Shown in pieces: positions 1-11,930 of a DNA stretch of 64,000 nt. Every line of letters starts with the position of its first letter. Within the stretch, counting starts at the first letter, position 1. The DNA is from Anas platyrhynchos (Eukaryota > Chordata > Aves > Anseriformes > Anatidae). The stretch lies in assembly GCF_047663525.1 (NCBI RefSeq), contig NC_092604.1:11705501-11769500 (forward strand), read 5' to 3'. The translations under genes and the position numbers were made by a program. Below the pieces are notes generated by a model. The model was not told the origin of the DNA, searched no databases, and saw nothing but the letters and a program-made list of their open reading frames with translations.

Positions 1-1489
1 GTCCATTTCCCTTGTTTGTTTGGGGGATTACTCTTCTCTCTTGGGTAGGAGCGGAGCGCAGGGGGGGGACTGGAGGAGGTTTAATCCCCGAGACAAGAGG
101 AAACCTTCCAAAAGGTTAATTGCTGGGCTTTGCATTTTGTCTGGTGCGGCTGCTCACGTTACAGCAGCGATGCCATCTGCTCGCACAGCCCGGTGGCCTG
201 CATAATTCACCAGCTCCAGCGTGTTGGTGTTGGCAGGAGCGCTGCTGGGCTATTCATGAGGAAGTCACCTTTAGGCAGGGCTCAGGTAACCGGTCATCCG
301 ACACCCCCAGCCTGACTTCTGCCCTCTTGTCCTTTTGCCCTGCCTGTTCCTGCCCCCGGCTTGCAGGAGTCAATGGCTGCAGCGTGCTGGGTGGTCCGTC
401 CCCAGTGTCCCCCTGCAGTGGCACGGGCTCTGTCCCCAGCCCTGCTCCAGCATCACCTCCTTGCTGCAGCGCCTCTCCAAGAGCAGGGTGGACACAGTTC
501 CCTGCACCTGCAAAGCTGCAGGCCCCAATCCCATCCAAACACACCGCCTTTTTCCTCCCATCTTAAAAGCTCAACCCATTTAGAAATCCTCTCTTATTTC
601 CTCAGTGCCCACGGACTTCAGGTCCTACTGGAGAAGCATTTTGGGGCTCCAGTACTCCCAGTACACCGCCGTGCCTATCTCACCGAGGTAACCAACGCAT
701 CTCGGCAGCACAACGAGAACGGGATTTTTTCCTCCCGCTCCGTGCCCAGACCTTATGTGGGGTGAGTCATTTCCACGAGGGTTCTTAACTTGATATTGAG
801 TCCGTCTCCTCTGCCAGCGCAGCCTTCTCCTCATCTCCTCCGTGTAACCTGAGTTCTCGCCCCCAGTTTAATAGCTACCTCGCCATGAATATTTAACCGA
901 GGATCCTAGCAGATGAGCTCCAGCTAACATGTGGCAAACAGATTTCCAGTACAATAGCCCTGCTAAAGTGATGATGCATAAAAGAAACCCTGGGAGGAAA
1001 GGAAGGGGTCATGGCTGGGGAGGGACGGGCACTTGGCATGCCGCAGCTCCAGCCGCCTGCCCCGCTCAGCCCCCAGCGGAAAGAAGGGGCACGGGGCCCT
1101 GGTGGAGCACGTGAGGAGACCTCAGTGAGAGGCAGGCAGAAGACAGCTCGGGCAGATAAACCCAGGCCCTGCTGGTTGGCCTCAAGCCTTACCCAGCTGA
1201 GTTTGGAGTGGTTTAATTGATATCCCTGCAAGCCGATGCAGCCTGCCCTGCTCGCCAGCCCCATGGCAGCAGGTGCCTGGCGAGGAGCTGGCCAGAAGGG
1301 CAACCCCACTGCTGCTGTCAGTAGCCCATCGGCTAGAGACCTCCTGGCCTGAAAGCCGCAGCTGGACACGTAATGCACGAATTTGCATGGTCTTTTGTTC
1401 AGCTCCCTCTTAGCAATAACTTACACGACATCCTCCAGCAGTGAGGGCCACAGTCCGTCACTGATCTGGGGGGAAAATGCAGCCTACAG
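1..1489. other. Gene-free left flank (probable LHX3-TMEM250 intergenic)
   Basis: I find no exon, RNA gene or repeat family here. Reading frames in both directions are short, unrelated to any protein I recognise, and have no splice-site framing. Composition alternates between moderately GC-rich stretches (about 300-530 and 1000-1350) and more AT-rich ones. By remembered vertebrate gene order (LHX3 before TMEM250), this should be distal intergenic sequence on the LHX3 side. No LHX3 LIM or homeodomain coding sequence is visible, so that assignment is inference. An octamer-like ATTTGCAT at 1381-1388 followed by CTTTTGTTC is noted but not called as a site. Confidence 0.5.
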
Positions 1490-1800
1490 CCTGATAGTTT
1501 TACTGCTTACCAGTTAATTCGTGTACAGAGGGGAACAGAAAATAATTATTTTTGCTCCTTTTCTTGGATACAGTCTTGATTATTTGTGGACGTTTACTGT
1601 ATGCAATTTCCCGATACACTTTGCACAGGTAAATCTGTGGTTTGGGGGTTCATTAATCACAAAATTGAGGATTAACTTCAGATCTAATGAGAGATTAATT
1701 TGGCAATTTCCATTCACCAATGAGGTGAAAACCAACAGTGCTGTCAATAGCAAAAGGTCTTTGTGCTTTATTGAGCAGCCTGAATATTAACAATAATCTC
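1490..1800. promoter_or_regulatory. AT-rich candidate conserved non-coding element
   Basis: This 300-bp block is AT-rich and nearly free of CpG, and contrasts with the GC-rich DNA on both sides. It carries several homeodomain-type cores (TTAATT near 1513, AATAATTATT near 1541, ATTAATC near 1653, GATTAATTT near 1692) and short clean spacers rather than low-complexity sequence. Such texture is typical of deeply conserved enhancers beside developmental regulators such as LHX3. Conservation itself cannot be seen here, so the call is compositional. Confidence 0.3.
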
Positions 1801-2779
1801 TGCTGCTCTCTTCAGCCAAAAAAAAAAGATGCTCTGACCCCCACCCCCCAAGGACTCATTAATGATAAAGGGCCCAGATTACCAAATTAAATGGAATTAC
1901 TTTGACCCAAGCAAGGGCAACAGGTTAATTTTTGCATAAACCATGGCCGTGTGCAGGCCTGAATTGCTCTCCAGGCCTGGGCCTGGGTGCGGGGCTCAGA
2001 GGACACCGGGAGGTGAAGGTCTCCGGGAGGCTGCGTGCTGCTGAAATATTGGTTATCTCACCGACTTTCCCTTGTGAGAAGGATGAGCAGGATTTACAAG
2101 GCAGGGCAGATTTGAACTGAAGCAGCCATTTGCACAGAATAATTTCCCTTTCAAGTCCTAAATTCAGACTTTATGGCTTCCCCTGCGCCTTTCCCTCGGC
2201 CACATGCTCTCCACCCTCTCCCACTTGCTGTTCGCAGGGCTTGGAGCTGGGGGCTGCCCTGCTGGGTCTGAGGACTGGTGGCCACACCAGCACTTCCAGC
2301 CTGGCAAATATAAATCAGGACACTTGTTCCAGCTTTTAATCCTGCTTTGAGCCTGTATTTCAGGAGGAAATACACCACCAAAGCAGGCAGTGAGAGTGGG
2401 ACTGTGCTAGGCCAGAATTTGGGGTTTTTGGGGCTGTGAGCAGAGACCCAGCCTCTCAGGATGAAAACCCAACAGCTCACAGGATGAGGGCTGGGCTGGC
2501 TCATAGCAAGCCATGGAACAAAGCCGGGGATAATGCCTCAGCTTCTGGGTCTGGCCAGGCTCCTTCTCCTCTTACACACCTACAGCAGGATTTAAACCAA
2601 GCCTGTTATGAGGGTGGTCAGGAAATCCTCCAGAAGAACGCATGAGGCTTTGAATAAGGATCCTCAGCAGCTCCAGAAGAAGGGTGGCAGGCCCCTTGGT
2701 GGCCAGCAAGGACAAAGCCCCTTTTCCTGTGAGGTCGCGGGGTGTGGGGGCTCCCCGGGGCTTCTCACATTGTGCTAAG
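1801..2779. other. No gene seen; mixed intergenic DNA
   Basis: Contains an A10 run near 1818 and an AT-rich patch at about 1856-1935. The rest is moderately GC-rich DNA with no usable reading frame, splice framing or recognisable repeat. Nothing further is supported. Confidence 0.5.
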
Positions 2780-2945
2780 CTCTGCAATTTATTGGCGTTA
2801 GTCAGGTTAATGTGTTGTTGCTTTGCATATTAATAATATCTTATTACATTTGTTCTTAAGAGTGGTATCATGTTGAGGCAACGACGATTAATGGCACCTC
2901 GGTAATATTTACATATTTACATTATTAAAAAGCAATACGTCTTTC
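2780..2945. promoter_or_regulatory. AT-rich candidate enhancer block with POU-like site
   Basis: This abrupt AT-rich island between GC-rich flanks contains TTTGCATATTAATAATAT (about 2822-2839), a POU/octamer-like core directly joined to a homeodomain-like TTAATAAT. Further ATTAAT and ATTATTAAA cores follow. LHX3 and POU1F1 act together in pituitary, which makes a POU-homeodomain pairing near LHX3 plausible, but the element is called from composition alone. Confidence 0.3.
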
Positions 2946-3390
2946 AGACAGCCCCGTGCATGGGCTGGAATTGCAGATGCTGCTCCTCAGCCTGCCGCAG
3001 CCTCCCCCCGACCCTGTCCCGCTCCCAGCAGCCCAACCCAGTGCTCAGCGGGATCAGGCAGCACCCAGGGGGATGTGAGCACCCACCCGGCAGAGCCCAG
3101 GGCTCCTGACACCCCCTTTGGTGCAGCCCCTGCCCATATCCCTCCTGCCTGGCTCTACGCCGCGGTCCCAGGGCAGGCCTTGGCTCCCTGAAACATCTGA
3201 GCAAAGGGTGCCCAGAGCAGCCACCCGCTCCGAGGTGGGGTAATAGGGGAGATTTGGGGGATGGATGCTGTGGTGGGTCCCTTGGGTCCCTCCCTGGAGG
3301 CCAGATCCAGGAGTGAAAGTTTCTCCCACGTCGCGCCCCCAGGGAAAGGCTCCGCAACTCATCCGGAGGCTCCCAGTCACCTCCACCGTC
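2946..3390. other. GC-rich spacer, no gene seen
   Basis: This is a GC-rich stretch with overlapping minus-strand open frames (up to 137 codons). They show no domain, no codon signature and no splice context. I read them as composition-driven open frames, not genes. Confidence 0.5.
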
Positions 3391-3486
3391 CTAAACTTAA
3401 TTAAAGTTGCCAGCGTCTAATTAAACCACTTAATTAAGTGCCACATTGTCAGGAGGTAAAGATGGAGCAGACTTAATTATTTAACG
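3391..3486. promoter_or_regulatory. Homeodomain-site cluster (four TAATTA cores in 85 bp)
   Basis: Four TAATTA cores lie at about 3398-3403, 3418-3423, 3431-3436 and 3474-3479. Two of them sit in full palindromic TTAATTAA sequences. The surrounding DNA is GC-rich and lacks the motif, so background AT content does not explain the density. LIM-homeodomain and related factors bind AATTAATTA-type sites. A role as an enhancer for the neighbouring LHX3 or TMEM250 is inference. Confidence 0.4.
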
Positions 3487-3490
3487 CAAT

Positions 3491-5730
3491 GACACAGAAG
3501 AAAAAACCCACCTGAAATGTGTGACACCTCGAGGTGGGCTGAGCGGCTCTGGGGCAGGGTGTCCCGTGGGGCCGGCCCCTGGGTGGGGGATCCCATATAT
3601 TCCCCCCTGGGTCATCGCTGCCTCTCTGCCTGCACTCTGGGCACAGGGTGACTGCAGACACGCTGCTGGTGTGTCCCCCCAGCACTGCCATGTGCCACCC
3701 TGTGGTGCCATCAGGCCGTGACCAGGCCCACCTGCAGCTATTTCAAATTTCTCCCTAACAGGGACATCTCCAATTTCCAATTTACTGCAGTGCCCTGCTG
3801 GGGACACCCCAGTGGGGTCAGTGCCGGCCCCTCATCATCCCACTGTCCTCCTGGATCACCCTTTTGGCTCCCAAACCCCGCAGCACAGGGGCTGCATCCT
3901 GGCCCCATAGGATCGATGCTGCCCCAGGCTCAGTCCCTGCGCTCGGTGGCACCAGGGTGACGCTGTCCCTGCCCCAGAGCAGCACCCGCAGCCCCAGCAG
4001 CTGCTTTGTCCTATTTCTGTCCTCCTTCCAGAACTTTCCTGGCTAAATGCCGGCGGGGTGATGTAACCCAGCGACTGGCATTCAGCGGGTGAGATTGATG
4101 GCAACGTCTCGTCGATAAATCCATACAGACCCCAAAGCCGTGATGAACGTGCAGGAGGTAAAGGCAATGGTTAATATCTTCAAAATAGGCCCCAGAGCCT
4201 TCAAGTGCAGGCAAAGAGGGAAGGACGGTGACCCTTGTTAATCTTTTTATTGGCTCCAGCAGCTATTGGCACCTTTCGCTGGCCAGAAATTTGCAAGTCT
4301 TTGGGGAGCAATGATTTCACAGGCGGGGGCTCTGAGAGAGAGGAAAGAAATCCCTCCGCTCCTAAAATGGGACCATTCTTCCAGATGAAAATTGACATTT
4401 TGGTTTGAACTTCACGACCCCCAGCAATCACACTAATGGCCCTGGCTGGCCGGGGGGCTGGCTGCGGCCAGGACGGACGGGCCGCGATGGATGGCTAGAA
4501 GGGCTGGGAAATGGGGTGGTAGAGGTGCTGACAGCCTGCTCCAGCTGCCCGAGGTGCTGTGGGGTCATTGCTGACCTGCTCTGCGGACTCTCATCCGAAT
4601 CAGGTTTGACCTCGGTTCCTGGAAACCTTTGGGGAGGCAGCCGCTGGGAGAGCCTGGGGAGTGCTCTCGGCCATCCCGTGCCAAGCCCCTGCCTCCCCTC
4701 CTCGCTCACTTCTTTAAGCAAACACACATCTCGTGAACTCTTTCCTTGGAGGAAGGACAAATTGGTTTCTCCTTGGAGTAATCCCTAAAGACAAGAGGGA
4801 AGAAACCCAATACACCCTAAAGGCTCCCTGAGCAGCCCCGGGCAGGTAGCGTTGACTTCCAGGTGTAACAAGAGGAATTAACACTGCCTGGTAGTGCATC
4901 CCTTTCCTGAAAGGCTTGGCAGATATTTTGGCTAGGTTATTTTCAGCCCCTCGGCGGATCAAGGGGGCGCAGACCCCAGCCAGGGCAGCTCCACTCCTCC
5001 AGTACGGCCGAGATTCCTGACATCAGGTAAAAAAAAATCTGGGATGAAAATCACATTGGATGGCACACTGTTGTTACCCACCTGCATAGTGTAGCTGGGG
5101 TCAGGAAGCAGCTCTGAGTAAGGATGCAGGAGGGTCCTTCTATTTTCTAAATACCTCATTTAGTAGGTTAATATTCTATGTTATTTTAGGCCGCTTTCTT
5201 CATGCATCTGCCACCCAAGCCTGTGCAGATGTTTTAGGATTCTTTAATCCTGACAAAGGACTTAGCGTTAAGGAAAAATGGGTTACATAAAGATCCTTAT
5301 CTCCTTAAGAAAAAAAAATAAAAAAAGCATGTTTGGGGCATATTGTGAACAAAACAAGACTAAAATAGAGGCAGAACATCCCAGGGCCACTTACCAGATG
5401 TGCAGGTTGGATGATCTGGGTCTCGCCTGCCCGGAGCGGGCACAGGGGGCAGGTCCTTGTGCAGGCACCGGGCTGTGGTGTGGTGTGGGTTGCTCAGAGA
5501 GAGCTGTTCTCCTCGCTGCTGAGAGCAGGGAAGGTGACCCCCAACCCGTCCTCCTGCCCCGGCCCCGAGCTGCCCGAGGTTCCTGCCCGGCGTACAGTAT
5601 TTCATCCCGTAAAATTGACAAAGTTCTCGCATTTTCGTGACTCTCGTGATTGATCCAGCCCATGTAAATTACAAAAAGGAGTTGCAATCCTCTGGGGTCT
5701 GAGGCAGAATATCAAAAGAGCACGGGCTCA
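3491..5730. other. No gene seen; mixed intergenic DNA
   Basis: Mostly moderately GC-rich intergenic sequence with brief AT-rich breaks (for example about 5155-5350, which includes short A runs). Open frames on both strands overlap each other and encode nothing recognisable. No repeat family or RNA gene is seen. Confidence 0.5.
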
Positions 5731-5815
5731 TGCTGCTTTAATTAAAACTTAGTTTAATTAAAAACCTTGAGAGCTTTATTAGACTCAGTAATTGATTTAA
5801 TTTGCTTGTGGAATT
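5731..5815. promoter_or_regulatory. Second homeodomain-site cluster
   Basis: TAATTA cores at 5739-5744 and 5755-5760, then TAATTG at 5789-5794 and TTTAATTTG just after, all within about 65 bp. The arrangement resembles the cluster at 3.4 kb, and again it sits in otherwise GC-rich DNA. It is a candidate homeodomain-bound enhancer, called by motif density only. Confidence 0.35.
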
Positions 5816-8800
5816 CCATTACAAAACACTTCCAAGCATGCTGGCTTTGGGATCCCGGCCCCAGGACCGTCCTCCTCCCTGATCGGTGCCTTTGCCCTCT
5901 CCAAGGGATGGGGGACACACGTGTGAGCTCCTTGGCCAGCAGAACCAAGCTGTTGGCTCTCAGGGGCAATTCCCACTCAGGGAGGGTCAGTGGATGCGCC
6001 AGAGAGAAGCCCTTCTGGCCAGGACACAGGGAATCAAACTGTAAAATAATAATAATATGTAAAAAAAAAAAAAGCAGCACACAATGATTGTCTGATCTAT
6101 ATTTATTTCATAACATCCAGAATTAATAGGATACAGGAGTTAAAGCAACCATGGCAACTGAATGCAGAAAGGGCTGTCCTTGTAAATAAATGAATTCATA
6201 AATAACTCACAAGTGCTGATATAAAAAGTCATGGGAACCTAATGCAATGCTAATGCAATTCAAGCCTTCCCTTTTTTGCATGCAGTATTATAATCCGGGG
6301 TGCGCCATGCTTTGCTCTGTGCTACAAGTGTCATTCTTAAGATAATAGAACTTGCTAATTGTACCCGGAGCCAGGCTGTGATTGATGAGGGCTTTGTTTT
6401 TTTTCTCTTCTCTGTGTTCTCACCAGCAAAGTGCTGTTAAGTTACGGGCTGGTCTGCTGGCGACAAACAAGGGAAATTAGGGAGAAAGGAGTGGGATTTG
6501 TCCCGCTGTGCATCCTGAGCTGGGCTCCATGGGGTCCCCTCTTGGCCCTGCCAGGCCACTGGTGCAGGTGGTGGCATCAGGCAGTGGGGCTGCCACTTAC
6601 GTGGCTTTTGGGGTGTTTATTGGGGTCACTTGACTTGCCAGAGCTGACTCTCATACCTTGAAAAACGCAGGCACAAATCTAAGAACTAGGCAAATGTGAC
6701 CACTGAGTGGACTTTTGTGTTCCATTTTCAGAAGAAATGTTCTCAGCTCTTATTCCTCTGCTCCCTACAGTGATAAAATGATGTTTCTATTGCAGGAGGT
6801 GCAGTTTGTCATGGAGACCCACATTTCCCCAGTTTGGAGTTAATAAGGAGAGAGGCAGTGCTCTGATCTGACAGCAAAATCAGCTTTGACCATTGCAGCA
6901 GCTCTCCCCCATTTGGAAATCTGTTATTAAATATGGATATAATTGAAGATGGTTGTGTCTTATAAATCCTTTGTACCTTTTTCCTTGATCATTTTCATTG
7001 ATAAGGATGCCACTGCTGTAATGATGCTGGAAAGTCATTTTCTCCTTTGCAGAACGTAGTCTGAACATAAGCAAGGTCAAGAAGACTCCTGACGTGTGCT
7101 GAGCACCAGAACTTTCTCTCAACCCCCAGCACAGCATTGCTCTGCATTGGGGCTGAACTTTTTCTTGGACGCCATGGGCAGGTGGTGATGCCTCCCCTGT
7201 GCACAGGGTCCTTCCCTCCTGCAATCCACTCCCATCTCACACCTTTGATGCTCCAGGATGGACGGGACGGGGTGGGACAGGGCACCCCCACCACCACGGG
7301 GCTGAGGACAGAGGTGAGCACCTGCTGTTGTTGATGATGATGTTTGTTTGCTTCTTTGTTTGCTTGATTGTTTGCTTGTTTCCCTTCCCCTGCTTCTGCC
7401 CTGTGGCTCCTCCACAAAGGCAGTGTGTCAGCCCCTCTGTGTCCCTCCCCAGTCCCTCTGTGCCCCCAGCCCCGCGGTGACAGGGCTGCTCTGTGCAGGC
7501 TGTGGTGCTGTGCTCAGGTTTGGAGCCATCCGGTCACCTGGTGATTTCAAAACAGTAATCAAAAGGTGGGAAAAAATAGAAAAAGAAACGAACTCTTGCA
7601 GTAATTTACCTTCGAACAGCACGGACACATTTTGTGCACCCTGATGGAAAGCACTGGAGGATTCCTGACGCAGTGAACCCCCTAGCGCTGGAAAAGCTGC
7701 CATCGCAGCTAATCCCGGCGAGTGGTGGGTTTGGGCACTGACTGATGCCCTGTAATGCTGCTTAAGAAATACAGGCAAACTCCGCTTTCCATTGATCTCA
7801 GAAAAATGAACGCTGTCTCTAAATTTGACGTTTAGCCAATGCACGGAGTAGATGGCTCCATTGATTCGCATCGGAGGGACGGAGGCGGGGGGGGCTCGGG
7901 GAAACACACCTTTGGCAAACAGAGGTTTGTCTCTCCTCTCTCCTGTCACTCTCCATCTTTCCCAAGTGCCTGCCCTTTTCCAGAGGGGAATGGAGAGCAC
8001 GGGGCCGTCACGCTGGGCACTGCTCTGGCAACCAGAGCTGCCCGGCACAGGCACCAAAGCCTGGCTGGGGCTGTCCCGGTGGTGCATTAGTTGCTGACCA
8101 ACAGCCAAAGGGGTTTTGGCATTTTTAAGCTTGAATGCAGGTGGAGGGAGAGGGAAAACTGAGGCTTAACCATCTGAGGAGGGACTTAAAAAGAACTGGC
8201 TGGGTTAACGGTGAGAGTCTGCCTGGGCATCTTGGGGCCATAGGTGTTTTTCCCTCACCATCTGTATTTCTCCAGGAAATCGTTGGGGAATGATGGAGTG
8301 GGAGCTGCTCTGCATCCTCTGACTGCAGAGCTCGGCCTGAGCCCTCTCCCCAGGGCTCCGGGGGGGTCATTTGCATGCAGCTGCTGGGGGTGCTGCCTAT
8401 GGCCCTGCAAACTCCCTGCCCCAGAGCCCTTCTGATCTAAGTGCTGGTGTGGTGCTGGGCACCCCCCTGGAGTGTCCGAATCCCTCTGAAAATAGAGCAC
8501 CAGAGACCAGACCTGTCCCAGCTCTGCTGCTGACCCCGGGGGGCGGGCTGCTGATGTTAAAATGACCTCAGAGCAGATCGATCCCGGCTCAGACCTGATG
8601 GATCCATGCAAAGTGCTTAAGAGGACCCGCCTGCTACAACCATGATACAAACTGGGACACATTACTAATGAATCAAACACTGAGGTGCTGAGATTCCCGG
8701 AGACAATGCTTTCTTTGCCCCGAAATGCCACCCTCCTGCTTCTCGAGGAGATGCAGTGCTCTGAAAGTGCTTTGCGTGCCTCCCAAGCGTGCCCACCAGG

Positions 8801-9894
8801 CCCCTGCTTCCCACGGGAGGTATGGGCTGGCTCTGGGACAATGCCACACGCTTCCCCTAGGCCTAGCCTAGCGCTGAACAGAAGGCAGCGCTGACACTTC
8901 TCTGCGAGAGTTTTCTGCATAATCGGCAGTTCTGACACCAGCCAGATCGGGGCTAGCCAGCATGATGCAGCAACAAGCGTTGGCAGGAGGCCTGTCCCTG
9001 GCAAAGTGGCCAATTCTATTTTCATTTGTTTTAGAGACAGTTTCTCTCCTGCCATATGTGTGCAGCTGGCTCCCGCCCCAGCCCCTGGAGGTCAGCAGGA
9101 ATCTTTCCATGACTCCAGCGTCTCCAGAATAACCCCTGCCTGTTCCCCAGCCGTGAGGAGAGGGAGCCGGGCTGGGGAAGCTGCGTGTTTCACTACGTTG
9201 TCTGGGCTTTTAAGTGTCCCCACTGCAGAACAATGCACATTTTTTATGTGTATCAAATCTGGGGGTGTTCACTGGCATCCCACCCACACCAGCATGAGGT
9301 TTTCTCTTTCCATGCTGTTTCACGTGGCGGGGGAGCCCCCACGAGCTGCTTTGGGGGTCAGAGGGAAGGAGGCTGTCCCAAACCCCACCGAGCATCCCCC
9401 AGGCTTTCCTGCTTTTAGTGTCATGAAGGCTTGTGGCAGCAGTGGGCAGATTGCTTATTTTGCCAGAAAACATGCTGACGTGTCACGTATATTGAGCACA
9501 TCAAACGTTACTGTCTCACCAGGCCTCACGTGAACCATGTATCATCTATTTCTTTAGAAACCACAGACAGATCTGGTTTTATATTTCACAAGTCACCTCT
9601 AAAATATGTATCTATAAAAGCGTTACAGGAGCTAGGACTCCTGCAGGGGACTGACAGCACACTGCAACCTCACCATCTGTGCTGGGCTTGTCGTTGGTAC
9701 CTGGCACTGCTGTGCCCAGCCCTGCAGTGAGGAAGGAGAGGCGTGCTGGTGCATGGACTCCACTCCTTCCCTCTGCTCCCTCCATTTATGCTGCTGCTGG
9801 ACCCCAAATAATCCCACAAGCTCCACAGCCCCGCTGCCCTGCCAGGGAGCCCAGGGCTCTGAGTGTCATGGGGGCTGCACACTGCAGAAGTGGG
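5816..9894. other. No gene seen; intergenic with two AT-rich candidate blocks
   Basis: No exon, RNA gene or known repeat is visible over 4 kb. Two AT-rich, CpG-poor blocks (about 6085-6390 and 6890-7060) have the texture of conserved non-coding elements: varied sequence, ATTAAT and TAATTG cores, no low complexity. A short T/G-rich stretch of repeated TTTGTTTGC-like units occurs at about 7336-7385. A 226-codon minus-strand frame at 7428-8108 and a 266-codon one at 8255-9055 lack any recognisable domain or splice framing and are not called. Confidence 0.45.
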
Positions 9895-11930
9895 AATTAG
9901 TTTGGCTTTCTGCCACGTTTATTTTTATTTGATTAGTCTAATACACTGTGTTATTATTACTTACCACATGCAAATCTCTTCCAACTGATTAAAACTGACA
10001 TTTAAACTAAGAGATCAGATCTGGAAAGAAGTAATAAGGAATATTTCACAATATTTCACAAGCTTTTGCAGTGTAGATTTGCAGGACGGATTGATTACAT
10101 TTAATATTTAAGGTCCAGACTTGACCCTAAATCTCCTTTAAGGAAAAGGAAAGAATTAATTCCTTGGTTTGTTATAGTTCAGCTTTACAGACTGGTTCAG
10201 CAAAACCCAAGTGAATTTGCACAAGATGCCATTGGTTTTGGATGGTGTTTTTGGATGTGACAGGTTGCCAGCAGTGAATACTGGCTTGAAAATACCATGT
10301 TAACATGTTTATTATCTTTAAGACCTCTGAAATCATTGCTATCTATATGGCTTTATACTTACTGTGCCAGGAGGTGTTTCTGGGTCACTGAAGGAAGCTC
10401 GTTAGCTACCTTTCTGGATATACTTTTCAGCACACAGGTTTACAGATTTCTGCTGGTGGCCAAACAGTACTGGGTGTTATACATTTATAAATGTACACAC
10501 AAAATCTGTTTCAAATAAAAGCTTTCAGAAATGTAAAGCTAGCCACTGTAGGGTATATTTTGCAGAAAGGGAAAAAAAGAAGAGAGAGAGAGAGAGAGAG
10601 AGAGGAAGGGTATTTCAATAATGAGTCAATTCCCACAGTAGCAATATGGGCATAGTTATTTTTTGTAAAACAGATGTAGAAAGGTTTCAGACCAAATACA
10701 GGTCTGATTTTCAGAGGTCCAGGTATTTTACAGGGTTGAATACCTTACAGCCTCCTTCAAATGAACCTCTAAATGAGAACCTCTCCATAAAACCTTGCTT
10801 ACGCTTGCAAAAATCAAATGTTTAGCTCTCCACAAGTAATAGTATTGAAAGCTTTTTCTAGACAGGGGTCAGAAAGTGCAGATCCATTCTAAGTGCAAAA
10901 GGATGGAGCTAAAGGACATCTCGATATTAGAGGATTGTTACTCCAGCTCCAGCCTAAATGACTTGACTGAGGCCAAAGTGTGAAGCGGTACCAGCAAGCA
11001 GGACTGTAAGTCACAGTCCCTCGCCTTGTGTTCAGAGCGAAAGATCACATTCACAAAATGAGCAAGAAATGTGGAGCGAATGTCTACATTGAACTGTTTC
11101 CCCTCTTAACTCATCTCAGATTGAAACGGGATTGACTCAGTGGACTAACATTAAAGCCATGCATCCAGACGATCTATCCGTGAAAGGTGTTTTAAGGTTT
11201 TTACTGAAAAGAAATCTCCCCCAAAAATGGGACTGAAAAGATGTTTCCATTATACAATGAGATAACTCTGCTGCTACTTTTTTTCCCTCAGCCTAGCAAG
11301 CATTTCTTGCATTCTTGTCTTAGCACACTACCTTAGTGGCTCTTCATGTGCAGCACCATAGTAATTTATCATTACCCAGTCTCCAAATTATTCTAGTGTT
11401 GATTAAATTAGTAAATGCAATCACAATCTGAAGCAAGTTAATTGAGAGAATTTATTTGGCCCTGACAGTTTTATGCATGTTTGATTAAGTATTATAAGGT
11501 TTGTTTTTGATTTTGCATAATTTAACTTTAAATCCTGCACTGGGGGGGGCCATCAACTATTAATGACTGAAATAAACTCTTTTAAGATGCATATATTTAT
11601 GATTTATTTCTAAACGCAATATCTTCCAGATTTTTTTTGTTCTGTTGCCAAAGTGACAAATATGTTTAAAGTAATATTTTGAGCAATTCGGTTCATGCTA
11701 TAAATCTCATGAAATGTATACAATTCATTAAAAGTTTTGAAAGAAGTACAAGTTAGCATTTATATTGCAACAAGTGACATATAAATGTGTATGTTTGTCT
11801 TCGAAGCGTGCCATAAAATATATCAGCGCTGGCTGGCCGCTGTGACTAGTACTAATGGCCCGCTCTCTGGGCTGATGATAAGTTTCATCACAAATCTTCA
11901 ATGCTGTCAACACAAAACTGTTCAATCAAC
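9895..11930. promoter_or_regulatory. 2-kb AT-rich, CpG-poor block, likely enhancer-dense
   Basis: This is the longest continuous AT-rich stretch left of TMEM250. It is varied in sequence apart from one GA microsatellite, and open frames nearly vanish. The most enhancer-like part is about 11340-11720, with GATTAAATTAG, CAAGTTAATTGAG, ATGCATG and TTTTGCATAATTTAA (POU-homeodomain-like) within 200 bp. Such blocks beside homeobox genes are often conserved regulatory DNA; that step is inference, as conservation is not visible here. Confidence 0.3.
10579..10605. repeat. (GA)13 microsatellite
   Basis: An uninterrupted GA dinucleotide run of about 13 units follows an A7 tract. It is likely length-polymorphic. 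No functional role is suggested by its position. Confidence 0.9.

Noticed and set aside
1381-1400. Octamer plus SOX-like composite site
   Set aside because: ATTTGCAT and CTTTTGTTC are adjacent, but the SOX-like half is in the wrong orientation for the canonical SOX-OCT element.
1-1500. Possible 3' end of LHX3
   Set aside because: LHX3 is expected to the left by gene order, but no LHX3 coding sequence or convincing 3' UTR with poly(A) signal is visible.
7428-9055. 226- and 266-codon minus-strand frames (7428-8108 and 8255-9055)
   Set aside because: No homology recognised, no splice framing, and overlapping unrelated frames on the other strand. Length is within chance for GC-rich DNA.
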